DNA of 64,000 nucleotides from DASQMT01 sp963835735 (GTDB lineage: Bacteria > Actinomycetota > Thermoleophilia > Solirubrobacterales > Solirubrobacteraceae), in the NCBI GenBank assembly GCA_963835735.1, contig CAWIGP010000005.1, forward strand, positions 1 to 64,000, given 5' to 3'. Of this stretch, positions 1-12,291 are shown piece by piece. The notes below the pieces were generated by a model, which saw only the letters and a list, made by a program, of their open reading frames with translations, was not told the DNA's origin and made no database searches. A program made the position numbers and the translations under genes. Positions within the stretch are counted from its first letter, which is position 1; every line of letters begins with the position of its first letter.

Positions 1-3385
<3,385 letters not shown>

Positions 3386-3450
3386 GATTGATATCCCGTT
3401 GCCGAGGAAAAGCTGTGCAGTTTTGAGGGACCGCCCGGTCTCGCACAATT

Positions 3451-3567
3451 TCCGGTGGCTATTGCGTGGGGGAAACACCTCTTCCCATTCCGAACAGAGC
3501 AGTTAAGCCCCACAGCGCCGATGGTACTTGGCTCGCAAGGGCCTGGGAGAGTAGGTCGCCGCCGGTT
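3451..3567 (+). rRNA. rrf: 5S ribosomal RNA
   Basis: About 117 nt with the conserved CCATTCCGAACAGAG and GCGCCGATGGTA blocks. The 5' TCCGGTGGC and 3' GTCGCCGCCGG ends pair as helix I. It lies 65 bp after the 23S end and is followed by a strong hairpin, so it closes the rRNA operon. Ends are approximate by 2-3 nt. Confidence 0.95.
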
Positions 3568-3576
3568 CTTTCATCC

Positions 3577-3600
3577 ACGAGCCGCCTTCGGGCGGCTCGT
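3577..3600 (+). terminator. rRNA operon terminator hairpin
   Basis: Perfect 10-bp stem ACGAGCCGCC / GGCGGCTCGT closed by a TTCG tetraloop, directly after 5S. The downstream run (CGTCGTTGTGG) is only weakly T-rich, usual in high-GC genomes. Confidence 0.85.
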
Positions 3601-3721
3601 CGTCGTTGTGGGCACCTTCGGCAGCCCGGCGATGAGTTTCGCCGCGCCGGGTGGTCTAGACGTGCATGGTTGAGCCAGAGCGGGCGTACGACGCCCGGTG
3701 CAGGATCGTAAGGAGCAGGCG

Positions 3722-4285
3722 GTGAGGAAGATCTTCTCGTTCGTGGTGGCGACCGTCGACGGCTACTACGAGGGTCCGAACCAGGAGTTCGACTGGCCGC
3801 TCGTCGACGACGAGTTCAACGAGTTCTCGGTCGAGCAGCTCGACGAGGTCGACACGCTCGTGTTCGGGAGGGTCACATACGAGGGGATGGCGGCGTACTG
3901 GCCGACGCCCGTGGCGAACGACGATGACCCGCGGATCGCGGCGAGGATGAACAGCATCTCGAAGATCGTCGTGTCACGAACGCTCGACACCGCGGAGTGG
4001 GCCAACACGCGGGTGATCAAGGACCCTGGGGAGCTCGCCACGCTAAAGCAGCAGCCGGGCGGCAAGGACATAGCGATATTCGGCAGCTCGGATCTGACGG
4101 TGAGCCTCCTGCGGATGGGGCTCGTCGACGAGCTGCGGATCATGGTGAATCCCGTCATCCTCGGCGCCGGCAGGTCGATGTTCCGGACCGCCCGCGACAG
4201 GATCGGCCTAAAGCTGCTCAGGAGCAGGCCGTTCGACTCCGGCAATGTCCTCCTCACGTACGAGCCGGCGCCTCCTGGCGCGTGA
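3722..4285 (+). CDS. Dihydrofolate reductase family protein (RibD C-terminal domain)
   Basis: Cytosolic protein of 187 residues resembling the RibD_C/DHFR-like fold that reduces pteridine- or pyrimidine-type substrates with NADPH; the true substrate of such stand-alone proteins is generally unknown. Family hallmarks visible are the N-terminal RKIFSFVVATVDGYYEG strand and loop, DTLVFGRVTYEGMAAYWP, the nucleotide-binding stretch KDIAIFGSSDLTVSLL and the C-terminal DELRIMVNPVILGAGRSMF. I chose the GTG at 3722 because AGGAG at 3711-3715 sits 6 nt upstream; a GTG 24 nt further upstream is in frame but has no such site. It stands alone between the rRNA operon and a 700-bp gap. Confidence 0.85.
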   Translation: MRKIFSFVVATVDGYYEGPNQEFDWPLVDDEFNEFSVEQLDEVDTLVFGRVTYEGMAAYWPTPVANDDDPRIAARMNSISKIVVSRTLDTAEWANTRVIKDPGELATLKQQPGGKDIAIFGSSDLTVSLLRMGLVDELRIMVNPVILGAGRSMFRTARDRIGLKLLRSRPFDSGNVLLTYEPAPPGA

Positions 4286-4986
4286 CCTCGGCCTCAACGC
4301 ACTCGGGCCGCCCGCGAGGGCGACCCGAGAGGCGATGAAGACCGGCGCCCCGGGGAGAGCGCCTGGCCGGCCGGCGCTCCCGTCCTCCCAGACCGGGCGC
4401 CGTCTGGCCGTCAGGCCCGCCTGCGTGCCGGGCGATGTACCGGCGTGCGGCAGACCTGTGCGCGCGGGCGGACCATGCCGCTCCGGCGCCTGGATGGCCG
4501 ACGACCGATGTGCCGGCGGTGCGGGTGGGCGACGGTGGGGGCGGCCGGCCGCGCCTGACGTAACGAGTGCGGCCGGGGAGCCGCCTCCGACGCACGTGCG
4601 GGACCGAGCGTTGCCTCTCCCAGCGTCGCGAACTCCAGTGCCGTTCCCACGGCACCGCGCACCAGCTCGCGGAGCGAGCGCTTGTTCGATCGGCGGGTCG
4701 TCAGCTCGGGGAACATGTGTTCGGAAAGGTAGGGGCGGGGTCGGACGGAACGGCTGCCGGCGCGCGGCGCACCCGCGCCCGATTTGGCTCCAGATCGCGG
4801 AATATGCGTCATCCGACTGCAATGCATCTTGCAACCGGCCGCCGGGCCGGGCACGAACGGCGAGCAGCGACCGGCCGGACCGGATCGCGGCGGTGCTCCG
4901 AGGGCTCGTCGGCGCAACCTGTTCACATGTGCGCGCTCTTGCAGGCTAGGGTCGCGCGATCAGTCCCCCGTCACGGAGGTCAAGCC
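4286..4986. other. Intergenic region, no convincing gene
   Basis: About 700 bp in which all long open frames have non-coding composition. The only protein-like stretch is on the minus strand near 4610-4715 (it reads YLSEHMFPELTTRRSNKRSL, then about 20 plausible residues) and soon decays into Arg/Pro/Ala-rich junk; it could be a gene remnant or a short frameshifted ORF. TAGGGT near 4946-4951 followed by GGAGGT at 4975-4980 is a likely promoter and ribosome-binding site for the next gene. Confidence 0.5.
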
Positions 4987-6220
4987 ATGAAGCCGTCACG
5001 CGCCGCCGCGCTGCTCGCCGCTGTCGCTGCGTGCTCGCTCGCTGTCGCCCCCGCCGCGCTCGCCGACGACCGCGGCGGTCACCACGGAGACGACGCCGAG
5101 GACGTGCCCCTGGTGACCGGCCACCGCGGCGCCCCCGGCTACCTGCCAGACCACACGCTCGAGGGCTATGCCCGCGCCATCCAGCAGGGCGCCGACTACA
5201 TCGAGCCGGACCTCGTCGCCACCAAGGACGGTCACCTGATCGCCCGCCACGAGCCGAACATCGGCGGTACGACCGACGTGGCCACGAAGTTCCCCGAGCG
5301 CAAGCGTAACGGGGTCGTGGACGGCGCCGAGGTCAAAGACGACTGGTTCGCCTCGGACTTCACGCTGAAGGAGATCAAGACGCTGCGCGCAGTCCAGCCG
5401 CTCGCCGATCGTCCGCAGCAGTTCAACGGCCAATTCAAGATCCCGACGTTCGAGGAGGTCCTCCAGCTGGTCAGGCGCGGCGGCCGCGACCGCGGCCGGC
5501 CGGTCGGCGTCTACCCCGAGACGAAGCATCCGACGTACCACCAGCAGCTCGGCCTCCCGCTCGAGCGGCGAGTCGTCGACGCGCTGCGCCGCGCCGGCCT
5601 CAACCGCAAGGGCGCGCCCGTGATCATCCAGTCGTTCGAGCAGGCGAACCTGCGCTACCTCGACCGCATCACCCCGGTCACGCTCGCTCAGCTCGTCGAC
5701 GCCTGGGATGTGAACCTGGACGGGAGCCTGCAGTACGCCGAGACGTCGCTGCGCCCGTACGACTGGACCGTGTCGGGCGACCCGGAGCTCACCAGCCGCA
5801 CGTACGGCTTCTTCGCCTACGAACGCCGGCCTCGACGAGATCGCCCGGTACGCGGACATCGTCGCGCCGTGGAAGCCCCACATCGTCCCGACCACGGGCA
5901 CCGACACGGACGGTGACGGCGACGCCGACGACGTGACCGGCGACGGTGTGGTCGACGAGCGCGACCGCGAGATCGCGCTGCCGACGTCGCTCATCCGCCG
6001 GGCGCACAAGCGCGGCCTCGATGTCCACACGTGGACGTTCCGCAACGAGCCGCACCGGCTCGCCTCGGACTACTTCACCGACGGTGACGACGACGCCGCC
6101 GCTCGGCTCACGGCCGCGAAGAACGAGTACAAGCTGTTCTACGCGCTCGGCATCGACGGCCTGTTCTCGGACTTCCCGGACACGGCGCTCGCCGCCCGTG
6201 ACGAGTTCTTCGAGGAGTGA
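4987..6220 (+). CDS. glpQ: Secreted glycerophosphodiester phosphodiesterase (apparent +1 frameshift)
   Basis: Hydrolyses glycerophosphodiesters to glycerol-3-phosphate outside the cell. ATG 4987 has GGAGGT at 4975-4980. Residues 1-27 form a signal peptide ending APAALA-DD. GDPD catalytic motifs follow: TGHRGAPG (His46), HTLEGY, EPDLV and ARHEP. The frame breaks at ~5818: removing one T restores TNAGLDEIARYADIVAPWKP and the rest of the domain through a Ca-binding-like DTDGDGDADD loop to HTWTFRNE and LGIDGLFSDFPD. All conserved motifs survive across the shift, so an assembly error or very recent mutation is likelier than old decay. The stop abuts that of the convergent antiporter gene with no bases between. 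Confidence 0.88.
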
Positions 6221-8059
6221 TCAGGTCAACGTGGCGGCCCACACCGCGCCCAGCGCGACCGTACCGACGACGAGCCAGGTGACGTAGTCGCCGACGTGGC
6301 CGCTGTGCAGCGCCCGCATGCCGGCCAGGCCGGCGCGGGCGCTGCGTCCCACGGCGCCCTCGCCGAGCGCGTCGCGCAGCCGCCCGCGCAGCAGCGCGAC
6401 GGCCGCAAGCGCGATCGCCCCGCCCAGCGCCAGCGCGGCGACCAGCCAGTCCTTCGCGTGCGGCCCGTCGAACGCGCCGCTCGCGTCCGGCGAAGGGGCG
6501 CCGTCCAGGACGGTCGCCACGTACGCCGGCTGGTCGATCAGTCGCGTGGCGGCGCCGACCGCATCGTCGGCCAGTCCGGGCACGAGCCCCAGTGCAAGTC
6601 CGCCCGCAAGCAGGGCGATCGTGGGGATCGTCATCGTCCGGGGGACGCGGCTGCGCGGGTACGCCGCCTCGGGGTCCACCTCCGCGCCCGTCACCGCGAA
6701 CTCGTCCGGACCCTCGCGCGCCCGGCCGAGCCCGAGGAAGATCCGGCCCGACGCCCGCAGGACTGCGCCTCCCGTCAGCGCGGAGGCGAACACCATCACC
6801 GCCACCACCCACCCGTGCCCTGCCGCGCTGGCGGCCTCGTCGATCACAGTCTTGCCGAGGAACGGACCGAACGGCGGCAGCGACGCGAGGGCCAGCCCGC
6901 CCAGCACCATCAGCGCCCCGGTGAGCGGGAGGTCGCGGCCCTTCCCGCGCAGCGCCAGCTCGTCGACCGAGGCGTAGCGATGCTGGATCACGCCCACGCC
7001 GACGAACAGCGACGCCTTGATCGCCCCGTCGGCCATGACGTAGATCGCCGTCCCGGCCAGCCCTTCGGGGTCGAGCAGCGCGATCCCGATCAGGAACAAC
7101 CCGACGTGCGAGACCGTGGCGAACGCGAGCATGCGCTTCAGATGTCGCTGGCTGAAGCACATGACCGCGCCGACGACCGCGGTCAGCGCCCCGGCGAAGA
7201 GCAGCACGATCGTGACCGCCTCGGCGACTTCATCCAGCGCGCCCGAGAACACGGTCCAGTAGACGCGCACGAGCGCGTACAGACCCAGCTCGCTCATCGC
7301 CGCCGAGAGCAGGAGGCACACGGGCGTGGGGGAGACGGAGTAGGCGTCGGCGAGCCAGAAGTGGAACGGCACGATCGCCGCCTTGGTCAAGAAGCCGACG
7401 GTCATCAGCGTGAACGCGCCGATCACCAGGCCGTCGGGTTCCTCGCCCGCGAGCGCCTCGCCGATCTGCGCCATGTTGAGCGCGCCCGTGCGCGCGTAGA
7501 CCAGCGCGATACCCGTGAGGATCAGGAACGCGCCGATGCTGTTGGTCACGGCGAAGTTCAGCGTGCCGGTGAGCGGGCCCTCCTCCTCGATGTCGTAGGC
7601 GGTCAGCGCGTAGGCCGAGACGCTCACGAGCTCGAAGAAGACGAACAGGTTGAACAGGTCGCCGGTGAGCGAGAACCCCATCGCGCCTGCGAGGAACAGG
7701 AGCATCAGCGCGTGGAACAGCGGCCCCACGACGCGGAAGTAGCGGAACGAGAACACGAACGCCATCACGAACATGGCCGCGACGAACGTCGCCAGCCCGG
7801 CCCCGATCGGATCGATCGCGAACGAGATGCCCAGCGCCACGTGCCCGCGCGGCTCCCAGCCGCCGAACCAGTAGACGATCGTGCCGTCGCCCGACTGGAC
7901 CAGCAGGACGGCGCAGATCACCGTCACCGCCACGGCCACCAACAGCGACAGCACGTCGACGAACAGCCGCCTGGAGATCGCGACCGCGCCGACGAGCCCC
8001 GCCGCCGCGATCAGCGGAATCACGACCGGCAGTGGCGCGAGGTCGTTCACGGCGCTCAC
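6221..8059 (-). CDS. mnhD: Mrp/Mbh antiporter subunit D (MnhD/MbhH, NuoM/L-like)
   Basis: Large proton-translocating subunit of 612 residues with about 14 hydrophobic helices; member of the proton-conducting membrane transporter family shared with complex I NuoL/M/N. Recognisable core: DLFNLFVFFELVSVSAYAL (carboxylate in TM5), KAAIVPFHFWLADAYS (the Lys/His proton path), AMSELGLYALVRVYW, LKRMLAFATVSHVGLFLIG and MADGAIKASLFVGVG. GTG 8059 overlaps the upstream stop by 4 nt (GTGA); GTG 8050 is an alternative. Last gene of the operon, so it defines the module as MrpD/MbhH type. No MrpA-sized (~800 aa) protein is present. Confidence 0.9.
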   Translation of the reverse strand: MSAVNDLAPLPVVIPLIAAAGLVGAVAISRRLFVDVLSLLVAVAVTVICAVLLVQSGDGTIVYWFGGWEPRGHVALGISFAIDPIGAGLATFVAAMFVMAFVFSFRYFRVVGPLFHALMLLFLAGAMGFSLTGDLFNLFVFFELVSVSAYALTAYDIEEEGPLTGTLNFAVTNSIGAFLILTGIALVYARTGALNMAQIGEALAGEEPDGLVIGAFTLMTVGFLTKAAIVPFHFWLADAYSVSPTPVCLLLSAAMSELGLYALVRVYWTVFSGALDEVAEAVTIVLLFAGALTAVVGAVMCFSQRHLKRMLAFATVSHVGLFLIGIALLDPEGLAGTAIYVMADGAIKASLFVGVGVIQHRYASVDELALRGKGRDLPLTGALMVLGGLALASLPPFGPFLGKTVIDEAASAAGHGWVVAVMVFASALTGGAVLRASGRIFLGLGRAREGPDEFAVTGAEVDPEAAYPRSRVPRTMTIPTIALLAGGLALGLVPGLADDAVGAATRLIDQPAYVATVLDGAPSPDASGAFDGPHAKDWLVAALALGGAIALAAVALLRGRLRDALGEGAVGRSARAGLAGMRALHSGHVGDYVTWLVVGTVALGAVWAATLT

Positions 8060-8400
8060 CCGCGCATTGCGCGGATCTCGTCGGGATCCAGCGAGCCGTA
8101 GCGCTTGTGCGCCTGCACCGCGATCGCCAGCAGCATCGCCGTCACCGTCGTGCCGACCACCACGTCGGTGAGCGTGAGCGCCTGCACGACCGGATCGACC
8201 GCCCTGGGACTCGGCGGCCTGTCGGCGAAGACCGGCGGCTCGCCGTCGGTCTTGTAGCCGACCGAGAGCAGCAGCAGGTACGTCGATGACTGCACGACCG
8301 CCAGGCAGGTCACGAGATGGATCAGGTTGCGGCTGGTGACGATCCCGTAGAGGCCGACGAGCATCACCCAGGCCGACACCGCGTAAGGGAGGAAGTCCAC
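8056..8400 (-). CDS. mnhC: Mrp/Mbh antiporter subunit C (MnhC/MbhG, NuoK-like)
   Basis: 114-residue membrane protein with three helices: PYAVSAWVMLVGLYGIV, NLIHLVTCLAVVQSSTYLLLLS and LTLTDVVVGTTVTAMLLAIA, the pattern of NuoK/MrpC subunits, which line the ion path together with the D-type subunit. GTG 8400 shares its first base with the upstream stop codon (TAGTGG), and the 3' end overlaps mnhD by 4 nt, so translation is coupled on both sides. The polar loop between helices 2 and 3 (KTDGEPPVFADRPPSPRAVD) is typical. Confidence 0.9.
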   Translation of the reverse strand: MDFLPYAVSAWVMLVGLYGIVTSRNLIHLVTCLAVVQSSTYLLLLSVGYKTDGEPPVFADRPPSPRAVDPVVQALTLTDVVVGTTVTAMLLAIAVQAHKRYGSLDPDEIRAMRG

Positions 8401-9179
8401 TAGGTGCCCGCCCGCCTGCCGCGGCGCCGGTCGCGCCGGACCACGAGCGTCTGCTCGAGGAACTCCGACAGCATGAACGCGAAGCCGCCCGTGACCGCGA
8501 GGCCGACCGATGCGCTGCCAAGCGGGATGATGCCGGCCGACAGCAGCTCGCCGGCCGTGCCCAGCGGGAGCCAGTTCGCGAAGAACGCAGCCCCCCACAG
8601 CATCCCCGAGAGCCCGAGCAACGCGAGCGAGCCGGCGCCGATCGCCTCCGCGAGCTCGATCAGCGCCATCGGACCGACGCGGCGAAGCGTGATGTATTGG
8701 TCGGAGAGGAAGACCAGCAGCAGCGCGGTCGCGAGGATCACGCCGCCCTGGAAGCCGCCGCCCGGCGTCTGATGCCCGTGCGCGACGATGTAGAGCCCGA
8801 CGACGAGTGTCGGGCCCACCAGACCGAGCCCGAGCACGCTCACGGCCAGGCTCGGCTCGTGGACACGGCGCCCGCGCGCCTGGTCGTCCGGGCGCCCGCG
8901 CCGCTCACCGCGCAGGCCGCGCAGCAGGCTCGCCACCCCGATCACCGCGGCGAAGAGGATGAACTCCTCACCCAGCGTGTCGAAGCCCCGGTAGTCGAAG
9001 TTGATCGCGCTGACCACGGCGGTCGTCTGGCGCTCGGGGATCGACACCGCGTTGAGGACGTCGCCGTAGGGGCCCTGGTAGTGGCCGAAGTCGGGCAGGC
9101 CCGTGAAGCTCCAGAGCAGCAGCGCGAACAGCCCGGCGCCGGCGATCAGGAACACCGTCCGGCGCGTGCTCGCGCTCAC
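8400..9179 (-). CDS. mnhB: Antiporter subunit with MbhE-like and MnhB domains
   Basis: 259 residues. The N-terminal third (one helix, then GFDTLGEEFILFAAVIGVASLL) matches the MbhE / MrpA C-terminal segment. After a charged linker (~residues 85-105) the rest is MnhB: VLGLGLVGPTLVVGLYIVAHGHQTPGGGFQGGVILATALLL, with the hallmark PGGGFQGG. The MbhE and MbhF functions are thus fused. It overlaps both neighbours by a few bases and lies in the same minus-strand operon. The C-terminus is very basic (RRDRRRGRRAGT). Confidence 0.85.
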   Translation of the reverse strand: MSASTRRTVFLIAGAGLFALLLWSFTGLPDFGHYQGPYGDVLNAVSIPERQTTAVVSAINFDYRGFDTLGEEFILFAAVIGVASLLRGLRGERRGRPDDQARGRRVHEPSLAVSVLGLGLVGPTLVVGLYIVAHGHQTPGGGFQGGVILATALLLVFLSDQYITLRRVGPMALIELAEAIGAGSLALLGLSGMLWGAAFFANWLPLGTAGELLSAGIIPLGSASVGLAVTGGFAFMLSEFLEQTLVVRRDRRRGRRAGT

Positions 9180-9421
9180 TCCTCGCCTCCGCGCACCTTG
9201 GCCAGCGCCAGCAGGATCATCAGCGGCAACGCGACCGCGCCGACGACCGTCTGCGAGAGGCCGACATCGGGAGCCTGGAAGACGAAGAACAGGATGCCGA
9301 GGATCAGGCCGTAGAGGCTCGCCACCATGGCCTGTCGCAGCGGGTCGCGGGTGGTCACGACCGCCGTGGCCGTCACGGCCACGAGCAGGAGGACGACCAC
9401 CTGCAGGACGATCACAGCCAC
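9176..9421 (-). CDS. mbhD: Antiporter subunit MbhD (DUF4040, MrpA C-terminal domain)
   Basis: Small hydrophobic protein of 81 residues with three helices and the motif LYGLILGILFFVFQAPDVGLSQTVVG, where the Asp-Val-Gly-Leu-Ser-Gln loop is diagnostic of the MbhD / DUF4040 domain. In classical Mrp systems this domain is part of the C-terminus of MrpA; here it is free-standing as in archaeal Mbh. It overlaps mnhG by 10 nt at its start and the next gene by 4 nt. Confidence 0.87.
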   Translation of the reverse strand: MAVIVLQVVVLLLVAVTATAVVTTRDPLRQAMVASLYGLILGILFFVFQAPDVGLSQTVVGAVALPLMILLALAKVRGGEE

Positions 9422-9741
9422 TCCTCCTCGAGCTCGTGATCCTCTCCGAGCGGCGCCCAGCGGCGGTGGCGCCGGATGCGCGCGGCGCGTGCGGTCGCGT
9501 GGCTCAGCACCGGCGTCGTGACGATGATCAGTAACGCGACGATCACCGCCTTGATCCCCGCCGACGAGAGCGGCTCCTCCACGAGCACTGCGGCGGCGAT
9601 CAGGACCGGAGCGATCGTGCTGGCCGGCGCGGTGAAGTGCAGCCGGTCCAGCGGCGCCCGCATGACGACCAGTCCGGCGCAGCTGAGCAGGATGCCGGCG
9701 ACGCCGAGCGTCAGCAGGACGGCGACGATCGCGTCGGTCAT
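9412..9741 (-). CDS. mnhG: Mrp/Mbh antiporter subunit G (MnhG)
   Basis: 109 residues with three helices (DAIVAVLLTLGVAGILLSCAGLVV; STIAPVLIAAAVLVEEP; IKAVIVALLIIVTTPVLSHATARAA), matching PhaG/MnhG. RAPLDRLHFTAPASTIAP is the conserved G-subunit loop. ATG 9741 overlaps the stop of the E-F fusion (ATGA), which decides the start. It ends in an acidic tail (EDHELEEEWL). Confidence 0.9.
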   Translation of the reverse strand: MTDAIVAVLLTLGVAGILLSCAGLVVMRAPLDRLHFTAPASTIAPVLIAAAVLVEEPLSSAGIKAVIVALLIIVTTPVLSHATARAARIRRHRRWAPLGEDHELEEEWL

Positions 9742-10520
9742 ACCCAGCGCTCCAGGAAGCGGGCGAAGGTGAGCGCGCCGGCGAACGAGAGCAGCGCGCT
9801 CACGAGCGCGAGGTCCATGAACGGGTCGCGCCGGTAGCCCTGCGCGAGGAGCACCAGGACCAGCGTCGTGATGGTGGACGCCAGCTCGAGCGCCACCAGC
9901 GCGTCCATTGGTCCGTGGCGGACGCACACCCAGAGGCATGGCAGCAGACCGAGCATCAGCGCGGTGGCGGCGATCAGCCAGGCGTTCACCGCCGCTCCCA
10001 CGGGATCGCAGCGCGGCGGCTCGTCGGTCCGCACGAGCTGGTGGACCAGCACGCGGTCGTGATGCTCGTCGAAGCCCACCACCAGGCTGTTCGGCGCGAT
10101 CGAGCCGACCCACTTGGCGATCACACGGCGCCCTACGGCCTCGGGTGAGCTGCCGCGCGCGCCCGCGAACGGCACGACGCGATACCGGCCGCGCACGACC
10201 TCGCGCCGCACGACAACGCGCCACAGCACGCGGACGAGCAGGGCGGTGTCGACCAGTACCTCGCGCGGCACGCGCGCCGCCCCCCGCACCCAGCCGAGCC
10301 CCGGCGCGAAGCGGACGGCGCCGTGGGTCCGGACCAGATCGACGCCCACGGCCGACACGAAGCCGCAGACGACCCCCGCCACGTACTCCTCGAACTGCGT
10401 CTTGAACACGAGGAGCACATACAGCGCGCTGAGCAGGGCCCAGGTGACGAGGAAGAACGTGACGCGGTGTGCCGGGCGCTCGCGTCGTCCTCCGCCGCGT
10501 CTGGATCTGGGCCGCGCCAT
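9738..10520 (-). CDS. mnhE: Fused Mrp antiporter subunits E and F (MnhE-MnhF)
   Basis: 260 residues. Residues ~1-170 are MnhE: two N-terminal helices (THRVTFFLVTWALLSALYVLLV-like, then FEEYVAGVVCGFVSAVGVD), followed by a soluble domain with GSIAPNSLVVGFDEHHDRVLVHQL, the E-subunit signature. Residues ~175-260 are MnhF: AAVNAWLIAATALMLGLLPCLWVCVR, PMDALVALELASTITTLVLVLLAQG and FMDLALVSALLSFAGALTFARFLE. E and F are normally separate genes; here one frame encodes both with no frameshift sign. First antiporter gene, 16 nt after the dehydrogenase stop, so probably co-transcribed with it. Confidence 0.87.
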   Translation of the reverse strand: MARPRSRRGGGRRERPAHRVTFFLVTWALLSALYVLLVFKTQFEEYVAGVVCGFVSAVGVDLVRTHGAVRFAPGLGWVRGAARVPREVLVDTALLVRVLWRVVVRREVVRGRYRVVPFAGARGSSPEAVGRRVIAKWVGSIAPNSLVVGFDEHHDRVLVHQLVRTDEPPRCDPVGAAVNAWLIAATALMLGLLPCLWVCVRHGPMDALVALELASTITTLVLVLLAQGYRRDPFMDLALVSALLSFAGALTFARFLERWV

Positions 10521-10536
10521 CGAAGCCCGGCTCCGT

Positions 10537-11647
10537 CTAGACGGACGACCCGAGCGACGACCAGATCTCGACCTTCGTCCTCACCTTCTCCACCACGGCG
10601 TCGGTGAACTCGGTCGTGGTCGCCTGACCACCGAGGTCGAAGGTCTTGACGCCGCCGGCCGTCGTCTCCAGCGTGCCCTCGTAGATCGCGCGCGAGGCGC
10701 GCTCCGCGCCCGGCGTGCCCCTTCGAGGCCGCCTGCCCGAGCACGGCCGCGCAGGCGAGGATCATCGCCATCGGGTTGGCGAGGTCCTTGCCCTGCAGCG
10801 AGGGCGCGGTGCCGTGCGGCGCCTCGGCCATCGCCACGTCGACGGCGAAGTCGTCGTCGAACGCGAGCAGGATCGACTCCGCGCCGGCGATCGAGCCGAA
10901 CATCGGCATCACGAGGTCCGACAGGCAGTCGCCGTCCCGGTTGAGGGCCGGGATCACCAACGGTGCGTCCGCGGCGCCGCTGAGAAGGCCGGCGTACGTG
11001 GCGTCGATCAGCACCGGCTGATACGCGACCTCGGGATGGCGCTCCGCGGCCGCGTCCAGCTCCTCCTTGAGCATCCCCTCATAGACGGGCGAGACCGTCC
11101 ACTTCGGCCCGCCGTAGACGCGCGCGCCCGCGCGCTCGGCGGCGCGGAACGCGAACTCCGCGACGGCGCGGCAGACGCCGCGCGTGATCCGCTCCGTGCG
11201 CAGCGCGACCTCGTCGACCGACCCCGCGGCGCCCTCGCGCCACTGCTCGGCGCCGTAGGCGTCGCCGACCGCCATGCGCACGACCGAGATCGGATAGTGC
11301 ACGCCGGACACCGGCCCGACCGCGCCCGGGATCCGCCGGCCGGTGCGCACGATCACCTTGCCGTCGACCGCCTCGCGCAGGATCCGGTTGGGGGAGCCGA
11401 CGTCGTCGGCGCCCTCGGGCGTGATCGTGGCGGCCTTGAGCCCGAAGCCGGCAGCGCGCATCGCCGCGGCCGCCTCGGACACGCATTCGTTGGCGGTTGC
11501 GCGCCGGCGCTCGAGCGACAGGTCGTAGTGCTCGAGCTCGACGGGCGCGCCGCAGACGTCGGGATCGAGCACGCGGATCGCCTGCTCGAGCAGCTCCTGG
11601 CCGGTCTCGTCGCCGTCGAGGACGACGATTCGCAACGCTTCAGGCAT
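10537..11647 (-). CDS. Isocitrate/isopropylmalate dehydrogenase family protein (apparent +1 frameshift)
   Basis: Beta-decarboxylating dehydrogenase, ~369 residues when the shift is corrected. Seen: N-terminal VVLDGDETGQELLEQ, catalytic-Lys region ALNRDGDCLSDLVMPMFGSIAG and the cofactor loop APHGTAPSLQGKDLANPMAM. Isocitrate is the most likely substrate, but LeuB-like or related activities cannot be excluded. The frame breaks in a G4 run (plus-strand C4 at ~10718-10721); dropping one base gives GTPGAERASRAIYEGTLETT and a natural end (VEIWSSLGSSV). The start overlaps the upstream HD gene by 8 nt. Placement ahead of an antiporter suggests co-expression of central metabolism and ion homeostasis (inference). 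Confidence 0.85.
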
Positions 11648-12224
11648 GCGCCGCGGAGCCGTTGAGCTCGAGCTCGTCGGCGTGCTCCTCGAGCGCCGCG
11701 ATCACGAACGCGAGGTGCTCATCGAAGTCGACGCCGAGCTTCTCGGCTCCTTCGCGCAGCTCGTCGCGGTTGACCGCCGCGGCGAACGCGGGCGTCTTCA
11801 TCTTCTTCTTGACGGACTTCGGCGTCAGTCCGTGGATTCCGGTCGGGCGCACGTACGCGCAGGCCATGATGAACCCGGTCAGCTCGTCGACCGCGAACAG
11901 CGTTTTCTCCAAATGCGTTTCACGTGAAACGCCGAGGAAGTCGGCGTGCGACGCCACGGCCCGCACCAGCTCCGGCGGGTAGCCGCGCGCCTCGAGCTCC
12001 TTCAATGCCATCCGCGGATGACCGGTCTCCAGGTCGGGGTAGCGCTCGTAGTCGAGGTCGTGCAGCAGGCCCGTGACGGCCCACAGCTCCTCGTCCTCGC
12101 CGAAGCGCCGCGCGTACGCCCGCATCGCGGCCTCGACGGCCAGAACGTGCTTGCGAAGCGACTGTGATTGCGTCCATTCGCAGAAGAGGGACCAGGCCTC
12201 GGGGCGCGAAAGCTCGGACGACAT
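11640..12224 (-). CDS. HD-domain metal-dependent phosphohydrolase
   Basis: 194-residue cytosolic protein of the HDIG-type superfamily. Metal ligands are visible as H (LRKHVLAVEAAM), the HD pair in LLHDLDYERYPD, H in ETGHPRMALKEL and D in AVDELTGFIMACAYVRP. Proteins of this small family hydrolyse nucleotides or phosphate esters; the substrate here is unknown. The minus-strand upstream sequence holds TAGGGT 7 nt before the ATG and no Shine-Dalgarno, a leaderless-type start. Divergent from murA across 67 bp, and overlapping the next minus-strand gene by 8 nt. Confidence 0.83.
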   Translation of the reverse strand: MSSELSRPEAWSLFCEWTQSQSLRKHVLAVEAAMRAYARRFGEDEELWAVTGLLHDLDYERYPDLETGHPRMALKELEARGYPPELVRAVASHADFLGVSRETHLEKTLFAVDELTGFIMACAYVRPTGIHGLTPKSVKKKMKTPAFAAAVNRDELREGAEKLGVDFDEHLAFVIAALEEHADELELNGSAAHA

Positions 12225-12291
12225 GGTTGGTACCCTAGCCCAGCTTCCGGAGCGGCCCGACGTCCGCCCCCCTCAAGCGCCTGAGCCTCTT

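Noticed and set aside
4411..4926. Possible minus-strand gene in the 4.3-5.0 kb gap
   Set aside because: About 35 plausible residues, then non-coding composition; no start context or homology recognisable. Left as a note in the intergenic entry.
6296..8101. Long plus-strand frame of about 600 codons antisense to mnhD
   Set aside because: Arg/Gln/His-rich mirror of a highly conserved antiporter gene, a standard GC-rich shadow.
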